The notes under the pieces: generated by a model
The model's input: only the letters and a program-made list of their open reading frames with translations
What the model was told of the DNA's origin: nothing
Databases searched by the model: none
From: Gautieria morchelliformis
Taxonomy: Eukaryota > Basidiomycota > Agaricomycetes > Gomphales > Gomphaceae
DNA length: 64,000 nucleotides
NCBI GenBank assembly: GCA_015179125.1
Contig: WHVA01000512.1
Location: forward strand, 1 to 64,000
Reading direction: 5' to 3'
Shown here: one piece after another, positions 56,727-64,000 of the stretch
How the letters are laid out: the number at the start of each line of letters is the position of its first letter
Numbering within the stretch: position 1 is the stretch's first letter
Translations under genes and position numbers: made by a program

Positions 56727-56930
56727 TGTAAGAACCCGGCCTTTGGCCGGTTATTTACCGGTAAGTAACCAGCCAAAGGCCGGGTTCTTACAGTTTGCCT
56801 TTCCGGCTACTTAACATCGGGCCGGGATCTAGATTCGAGGATAGGCGAACCTTGTTCATATTACGGCCTCGAGGTCTCGGCCATAATGAGGGGATACTGT
56901 AAGAACCCGGCCTTTGGCCGGGTTCTTACA
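56727..56930. mobile_element. MITE-like palindromic element inside the Helitron
   Basis: A 204-bp insert bounded by TGTAAGAACCCGGCC and GGCCGGGTTCTTACA, with GACGA directly repeated on both sides (56722-56726 and 56931-56935), a 5-bp target-site duplication. Each end is itself a palindrome: the left 56727-56792 folds almost completely (about 20 perfect outer pairs), the right 56898-56930 folds with 15 perfect pairs and a TTT loop. The centre is not coding. Confidence 0.88.
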
Positions 56931-57596
56931 GACGATAACAACTACAATTCCGATGGTACGTGTGCAAAGTACGACACATCAATGAAGAGTTGACTGAAAC
57001 AGAGAAATTATAATTACTAGGGCCTGATATAGTTCCAATATATCACCTCGGTGTTCTTGACACAGACCTGAGCAAGCTTTCAGCAAATGATCTAATGCTA
57101 TGGGGTTTATCAAACCTTTGGAACGAGGGCAAAGAAGGAGGGTATGCAGTGTGGCATGGGACCCATTTTGTAAGGGATTTTGGACAGCCACATGCTGGAG
57201 ACCCAGTAGACAGCGAAACCAGGAACCATAACCTATTTGAGAAGGCATTTCCTGGGCTATTTCCATATGGAGAAGGATGCATAGAAGCAAAGCGAGAGGT
57301 GCCTGTTCTATTTGCGGAGCATATTCGTTGGGCTCTTCAATACCATGATCGTCGGTTCCGCTTACATCACTCATTTCCATTTTATGCATGTGGAATCCTA
57401 TTATGTCGCCAAGCCCTTGGATCTGCACGGGTTCAAATGCGTCGAAGAGATTTTGAGGTAGATGCACGTATCCTTGGGTCTATCACACAAGCGGACATGC
57501 AGTTGGCGGCCGATGAGGAAGCTAAGAACCAGCCAATTTCAAACCCTGCAGTGCAGGTTTTGAAAAAAACATATACACGCAATTGGAGGTCGGGTA

Positions 57597-58775
57597 ATGG
57601 GGTCTGACCAAAATAGCCTCAGCCTGCACTCAAAAATACGATCAGCAATCATATATATTTCACCACCAAACCTTCAGATCACACTGAATCCACATGACTT
57701 GGATGACCCGATTGCTCAGGTATTTGCAGGAGAAGAGATTGACATGGACAGATTTCTTGCAACTGCGGGACCAGACAAGAATTGTTGTGCCAAGAACATT
57801 GCAGCAGACCCTTATGCTGCAGCTAAATTCTTTCACTTCACCATTAAAGTTGTTCTGGAGACATTATTCGGAATCAAAGTAACAGAACACAAGGTGAAAA
57901 GCACACCTGGCATTCTCGGAGAAGTTAATGCATATATTGGAACTGTCAAGTCTCAAGGGAGGGCAACACTACATCTTCATTTACTAGTGTGGTTGAAGAA
58001 TGCACCTTCAGCAGATGAAATGCACATATTACTGAAAAGCGAACATTTCCATGCAAAGGTTTCAGAATATATAAAGGCCAACATGTGCGGATACTTACCA
58101 GGGATGTCAAATGCCAAAGAAGTACAAGCCATACCGATTGAAAGGGAGCTTGCATATTCTAGGCCTCCTAATCCAGATTCCCCAGATTTTGATAATGAAG
58201 CAAAGGAGCTGGAGCGTCGGTTAGTACGTGCTCAACAGGCTCACAACTGCGAAGATGGAGTTTGTCTCAAATGGGATAAAAGAGGCATCCGAAAATGTAA
58301 ACAATGCGCACCTTGGGAAACATCCAACATAGTCATTGTTAAAGAGGATGGACATTGGTGTCCACATCGCGAGTTTCCTAACCTCACCTGCTGGGACCCA
58401 ACATTGATGATTTGTGTTCGGTGCAATCATGATATGAAATTACTCACCAATGGAGTGGCAACCAAAAATGTCACCTTCTATATCTGTTGCTATGAAGCAA
58501 AGAAGCAAGGAAGGAGTTTTAACGCATCAGCACTGCTTGCCCAAGGAATGGCACATCATTTTAACAGCAACAGTTTCACAGACGATTTACTCGAACAAAA
58601 CCGGCTGCTACTATTTCGCTGCTTACATACCTTGATCCGGGAACAGGAACTATCAGCACCAATGGTCATGAGTCTTTTAATAGGTTGGGGTGATGTATAC
58701 ATGTCTCACCGATACGTGCCAATATACTGGTCGTCATTCGTTGGGCATCTCTTCAAAACATATCCAGAACTATGA
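57597..58775 (+). pseudogene. Helitron Rep (Helitron-like N) domain
   Basis: The 392-codon frame holds the rolling-circle nuclease core. ATLHLHLLVWL (around 57965-57995) contains the His-Leu-His of the HUH motif. SEYIKANMCGY further on supplies the Tyr-containing motif of the Rep active site. Cys/His-rich pairs follow (CKQCAPW, CVRCNHDM, YICCYEAKKQGRSFNASALL). It is in the same orientation as the other Helitron parts. It is one piece of the larger degraded protein, so activity is unlikely. Confidence 0.85.
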
Positions 58776-60129
58776 AGAAGCTGTTCGTGAGTAGTTTGAA
58801 GTACCCAGTTTTTGCATACCTGGTCTGACGCATGATTAGGTTGACTGAATCAGCTACTAGTCATACCACAGACGGCGAGACACAAATCAATATGTAAGAA
58901 CTTGCATGTCAATCACATCATTATCACATAATTCCAAGTACATAGGGAACCTCACATTGTTGATTCTCAACAGGCAGAAACAGAAGATGGACAAGCAGCA
59001 GAGGTTTGTTTCAATATCACAACATCGAGGCTTTACTAACACAGAGGTCAAATACAGGATGGAAACGATAAAGTCATATTGGAAGGCTCACCGGACAAAG
59101 GCCTTACAATTAAGTGCCAGGTAATTGACTACAAATTACACGGAGATGAATTAGAGGAATATAACCTCATAGACTTCTTTGTGGACACTTATGATGTCGA
59201 GATCACATCCAAAGACAAGGAACGGGAGAATCGAACGGCAATCAACGAAGACCAGACCGATCAGAGGACCAGAGGTAGATCCCTTAACATACAGTCTCGC
59301 TATCTCATCGGACATCCTAAAAACACGACTCGTCAATGGATAGTGAGATGTTCTGGACATATGACTCTCCCAAATTTCATTGGACGTAATTTCCCCCGGA
59401 GCGACAATCCTGATACCTATGAATTCTACTGCGCAGCTATGCTTCTCCTCCTCAAACCTTGGCGTGAAGTCAGTGAATTGAAGAACAAAGAGGAAGGATG
59501 GGTATTTGCATTTACAAGTTCATGGCACATGCACCAAAGAGGTTACATCGGATTATATTGGGCATACAGTACAACCATGAAAGTCAAACAGCAGCACACA
59601 CAGAGCGAGGTGCACACGAGGCAGAGGCAGAAGAAATGGAGGGACAGCCATATCGAGTCCAACAAGAAACAGATAATGAGACCGAACCCAATGAGGATGT
59701 TGTCAGTTCAGGGTCACAACTTACAGAGGCAGGCCTTCAGGCACTCATCACATTGCATATTCCATGGAGAGAGGAGCTATATGCACGACAAGCCGTGGAA
59801 ATCGGAAAGTCAGCAAAGATATTTGGCCATGCGAACGAAACATGGCATGGAAGCTCACCAGAGGTTCGCCCAGCACTTATACAGGACCTTCAAAGGATGG
59901 ATGAATGGAAAAATGCATTGGCACAGGACTCAATGAAGGATACTAGCCACACAACGAGCACCAGAAGTCACGAGGAGCATACAGGGCCCGGACATGGAGG
60001 ACAGGTGACCAGGGAAGAATATAGTACTCAGCATGTGCACAGTATCCACGAAGAGGTGGCAGAAGAGGCACTGACCGCTGTCGAACCATCCTGTCTGCTG
60101 ACAGCACAGCGATGAGCATCTGACATCGT

Positions 60130-60278
60130 CACGTGGCATGTCACGGCAACACTTGCAGGAGAAAAACCTCCACAGTTGTTGGTGCACATCCAAGGGGAAG
60201 GCGGCACAGGGAAGTCTAAGGTGATACAAACAGTAACAGACTTCTTCGCAAACAAGGACTGTCTGATAATGCTGATCA
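60130..60278 (+). pseudogene. Helitron helicase, N-terminal end with Walker A
   Basis: QLLVHIQGEGGTGKSKVIQT followed by VTDFFANKDC is the start of the Pif1/Helitron helicase domain (GGTGKS Walker A). It is cut off by the copia element; the rest should lie beyond the right window edge. Confidence 0.85.
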
Positions 60279-63200
60279 TGTTGGAACTACGATGTCATAT
60301 GGTACACACGGACCCACATACGTGTACCTTTATCTTTTTCTAACCCCGCTATTCCCCCTTTTCCTCAGTCGTTCATGTCCATCTGAACGCCTGAGCTAAT
60401 CAGAGTGCAGACTCAATAGGTTATGGGCCAACCGTTGCACTGCTGATAACTTCGCATATCTTCACCGTGCAAATTCCCTCTGAGATTGAATCGTTTTTTT
60501 TTCGTACGCGAGTAGCCACCTTATCCCCTCGCCATGACTACCGCGTCGTCGATTACCTCCTTCATTCCTGAAAACTAGGCACGCCACAAGATGTCTAAAC
60601 TACTCCTAGGGGGTGAGAACTATGACTCTTGGGCCAGCGAAGCCAAGGCCCTTCTTGCGACTAGCGGCCTCTGGAAGTATATCGACAAGGACGACCCTTC
60701 CTCTATTTCTCCCCCCGACACTCACGTGTCTGAGAAAGCACTGTGGACTGCGAAGAACACTACCCTTATCTTCACCATCCAACTCATGATGGACCCGTCG
60801 CTGCACCATATCATCTTGCACTGCGCTACTGCCACTGACGCCTGGATGCGTGTTCACAAGTCCTTCTCCACACTGGGTCCGATGCACCAGGTCTCCCTAC
60901 TGAAGTGCGCCCTCTCAACTCGCTTCACCCCTGGCATCCACATCGATGTGACGCTCCTCGCCCTCGAACGCACCATGAAAGACATGTTCCCAGCCGGCCC
61001 CATAAAAGAGGACGACTGGATGATCATGATATGCCTCAACGCACTCTCTCACGACTTCTATACCCCCATCCGCGAGCAGCTCAAAGGACTACTCACCTCT
61101 ACCAGAGACGGCATATCGTACGGCCTCAAGGCCCGCTTGCGCTTCGAGGCCTCGAAGGTCCGTCATGCGAACCACGCTATCGCTACCGAGGAGGCTCTCG
61201 CTGCCCTAACATCCAAGAAGCCACCTAGGGTTATCTGCTCAAACTGCAGCAAGCCTGGTCACTCCAAAGAGAAGTGCTGGCGCCCCGGCGGCGGTGACGA
61301 AGGTGGTGGCCCCCGCGCTCATGCCAAGAAGGAGAAAGACGCTGCCCTTGCCACCATCACCAACGTTGCGGGGGAGCCAAAGAGCGAATCCGCCAACGTT
61401 GCCTCGGCCAGACCCTCCGTGCCCAACTCTGCACCGTCGTACCCGATCTCCTTCTATCAACCAGATGATCACCTCTATGACATGGACTGGTCCTTCGCGT
61501 GCACGGACAAAGGGACCACATGCAGCATCAACTGGATGGCGCACAAACTTGATCACAGACTCCCTGATCTTGTCCTCGCCTCGTCAGACTCTATCCCTCA
61601 TTTTCTCGACTCCGGCACGTCGATCCACTGCACCCTGTGTAGGAGCGACTTCGTCAAGCTAACCCCGATCCCCCCTCGTCCCATAAAAGGGATGAACGGG
61701 TCCGTCGCCCAGGCTGTTGGCACGGGGGACGTTATCGTCAACACGCCGAACGGTCAATCTATAACCCTCCGAAAGGTCCTGTACGTCCCCGACGCTGCCA
61801 TCAAGCTGATCTCCGTTGGCAAACTCGGCGATGACGACAACTACCTGTCCGTCTTCTCCAAGGACCAGTGCCGCGTCTACGACCAGCAGAAGAATGAGAT
61901 GCTCAGGGGGACGAGAACGTCGGGGGGGCTCTACTACATTCCTACGTCTACTTCCGCCCAATCCTACACTAACCTTGCCAGGGCTCCCACTAACCTCGAA
62001 ACCTGGCATAAACGTCTGGGCCACATTAACTACCAATCTATTATAAGCATGGCGAAGAAGGGGATGGTCACAGGTATGCCCACCGACCTCTCCTCCACAC
62101 CGCCGACTTGCGAACATTGCATCCTTGGCAAACAGGCCAAGGTACCCGTACCAAGAGTACGTGAGGGTGATAGGGCGAAGGGGGTACTTGACGTCGTGTT
62201 CTCTGATATCACCAGGCCTGAGGATGTACCCGCCGGCGGAAAGTTTTATGCCTTGAACTTCATAGATGATTATTCCAGGCACACCTGGTCCTACTTACTC
62301 GCGAAAAAGAGTGATGCCCTCTCCGCGTTCACTGCATGGCTATCCCTTGTTGAACGTCAAGCCAGCCGCCCTGTCAAGAAGTTTATCACTGACAATGGCG
62401 GAGAGTACACGTCTAAACTTTATGAGAGTTACCTACAAAACCACGGCATCCAACACCTTGTGACGGCATCTTATACTTCTGCCGAAAACGGGGTGGTTGA
62501 GCGAAGTCACCGCACACTCATGTCAAGGGCACGCGTGATCAGGTCTGACGCAAACCTCCCTCCCAGTCTGTGGGGGGAATGCATACTGACCGCCGTCTAC
62601 CTCAAAAACCGTACGCCAACGAGAGCGCTCGACGATAAGACCCTGTGCGAAGCCTGGACCGGACGCAAGCCCGATCTCATGCACTTGCGAGAAATCGGGT
62701 GCAGGGCTTTTGTATTAATCCAGAGCCGACACATCGCTAAGATCTACAATCGCTCAGTGGAGTGCGTCCTAGTAGGCTATGCACCAAGCTCCAAAGTGTA
62801 CCGTTGCTATAACCGCACAACCGGACAGATCATCACCTCCCGGAACGTCACCTTCATTGAATCTCAGGACGCCCAACTGCGCCCACTACACCCTGGACTG
62901 GTGGTCAGTGACAAATCTGTGCTGAGTGACGACAACGACGATGACTATAGACCCATCCCTGCGAGCGCTCCTGTTTCCGAGGAGGAAGGTACACTGAATG
63001 AGGATATCGACGATGTTGTGATCGATACCAACGTTCCTGACCCCCAAACACTGACAACACGATCCCTGACTATCCTCTCTGCCGTTCCTCGCGCACCCCC
63101 AAGCTGTCCGCCGCCGGCGCTGCCATGCAAAACCTACCGTATACCAGCCGCACCAAACGCACGGTGGCCGAGATCACTTCAGCGGGCGCTGCTGCCCGGC

Positions 63201-64000
63201 TCGCCCGCTCTGCGAACAGAAACTCCGAGTTTGAGGCGCACTTCGTCAAGGATATGGTACTAGCGGGCATTGTACACGAGGAGGACAATCCCACGTCTTT
63301 CACCGATGCGCTCAAGGGGCCCAACGGTCCAATCTGGCAGCAGGGCATGGACTCCGAGTTGCAGTCCATGAAGAAGCACCACGTTTGGGATCTTGTACCA
63401 CGCAGCTCGGTCCCTGTCAGAAAGAGGGTGATCAAAAACAAGACGGTCTATCATATCAAACACGACGAATCCGGAAACATGGCTAAACTCAAGGTCCGCA
63501 TCGTCGCGAAGGGGTTCACCCAGATCGCTGGACAGGACTACCACGACACTTTCTCCCCCGTCGCCCGCCTTGAATCCTTCCTCGTAGTACTTGCCCTCGC
63601 GGCCACACTCAATTGGGAGCTGCGACAACTCGACATCAAACCGCGTATCTCCATTCTGACCTTGACGAAGAAATCTACATGGAGCAGGCTGAGGGCAGTG
63701 TCATTAAGGGAATGGAGGGCTACGTCTGCAAGCTGCGCAAAGGACTATACGGCTTAAAACAATCAGGCCGTCAATGGAACAAAACGCTTGACAAGGCCAT
63801 GGTCTCGCAAGGTTTCACATGCAACCCCGTCGACCACTGCGTGTACAGCCGTTCCACCGACCTCGGGAGGTCCATCGTCGTGATACATACCGACGACATG
63901 GCCGCCGCCGCCAGCAGTGATGCCGAACTTGACTCGATCGTCCGCGACCTCCAATCCAGCATCGACATCACTGACCTCGGTGACATCCGCTGGATGTTGG
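60279..64000 (+). mobile_element. Ty1/copia LTR retrotransposon, continues past the window
   Basis: The element probably begins with TGTTGG at 60279, directly after the Helitron helicase sequence, and runs to the window end. Parts in order: leader/LTR region to about 60530; Gag with a UBN2-type region (about 60590-61200) and the zinc knuckle CSNCSKPGHSKEKCW (about 61235-61280); protease (FLDSGTS, about 61600); GAG-pre-integrase with the His/Cys zinc site (about 61970-62160); integrase core (DYSRHTW, DNGGEYTS; about 62200-62720); reverse transcriptase from about 63350. The order integrase before reverse transcriptase defines copia. It looks mostly intact but broken, with about two or three breaks in the part seen. 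It is younger than the Helitron it sits in. The right LTR is outside the window. Confidence 0.93.

Larger units (their letters stand above)
55480..60278 (+). mobile_element. Degraded autonomous Helitron (Rep/helicase), left part
   Basis: Helitrons are rolling-circle DNA transposons coding for a fused HUH-Rep and Pif1-like helicase. In order: an N-terminal region (55480-56640, with LGVCTVCARELL, HICEQCWKSL and VTLIGHGAIPKAWLRSMF, cut by an in-frame TAA at 56359-56361), a linker carrying a MITE-like insertion, a second part (57030-57600), the Helitron-like N domain (57597-58775), a further part (59079-60115) and the helicase Walker A (near 60175-60265). Frames change several times (near 56640, 57600, 58775, 59560 and 60115); some may be introns, but at least one stop is a plain nonsense codon. 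The helicase is cut by a copia element at 60279. Terminal 5'-TC and 3'-CTRR ends were not located. Confidence 0.88.

Overview
The window looks like nuclear DNA of a basidiomycete fungus, most likely an agaricomycete. Almost every recognisable gene is cut by many short GT-AG introns of about 48-70 nt. The proteins are typically fungal (RER1, ERV14, SAM50, NAB2, Pcl-type cyclin, asteroid-like XPG protein), and the repeats are those common in such genomes (Helitron, Ty1/copia element, palindromic MITE-like elements). No genus can be fixed from the sequence alone. Gene models were built by hand from splice signals and reading phase; each one described as phase-checked sums to a whole number of codons.

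Layout. 1-4 kb: a dispersed repeat, a roughly 1-kb AT-rich perfect-looking palindrome, and a decayed gene carrying a 31-bp hairpin. 4-18.5 kb: a gene-rich block with a Pro/Tyr-rich hypothetical protein, RER1 (minus), a D-glycerate-3-kinase/Tda10-type kinase (plus, divergent from RER1), NAB2 (plus), a 15-exon mitochondrial P-loop ATPase (minus, convergent with NAB2), a 4-kb gene-poor gap with diverged repeats, then an NFKBIL1-like protein. 19.4-29.5 kb: a GNAT acetyltransferase (minus) with unusually long introns, divergent from SAM50 (plus), and a Pcl/Pho80-type cyclin (minus). 29.5-40.1 kb: about 10.6 kb without a gene I can support. 40.1-52.3 kb: a second gene-rich block with a weakly supported reading frame, a Pos5-type NAD(H) kinase, an asteroid-like XPG-fold protein, a hypothetical protein, cornichon/ERV14 (minus), an unresolved minus-strand reading frame, and a Yra1/Mlo3-like RRM protein. 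52.3-64 kb: a repeat zone with a second copy of the dispersed repeat, a gene fragment, and a degraded Helitron that carries a MITE-like palindrome and is cut by a copia element running off the end of the window.

Functionally the genes are mostly housekeeping. RER1 and ERV14 belong to ER-Golgi membrane traffic. SAM50, the P-loop ATPase and the NAD(H) kinase point to mitochondria. NAB2 and the Yra1-like protein belong to mRNA packaging and export. No operon-like or defence-like system was found. The most distinctive features are structural: 10-nt and 6-nt microexons in RER1, three GC-AG introns in conserved genes, kilobase-scale introns in one acetyltransferase gene, and several palindromic elements.
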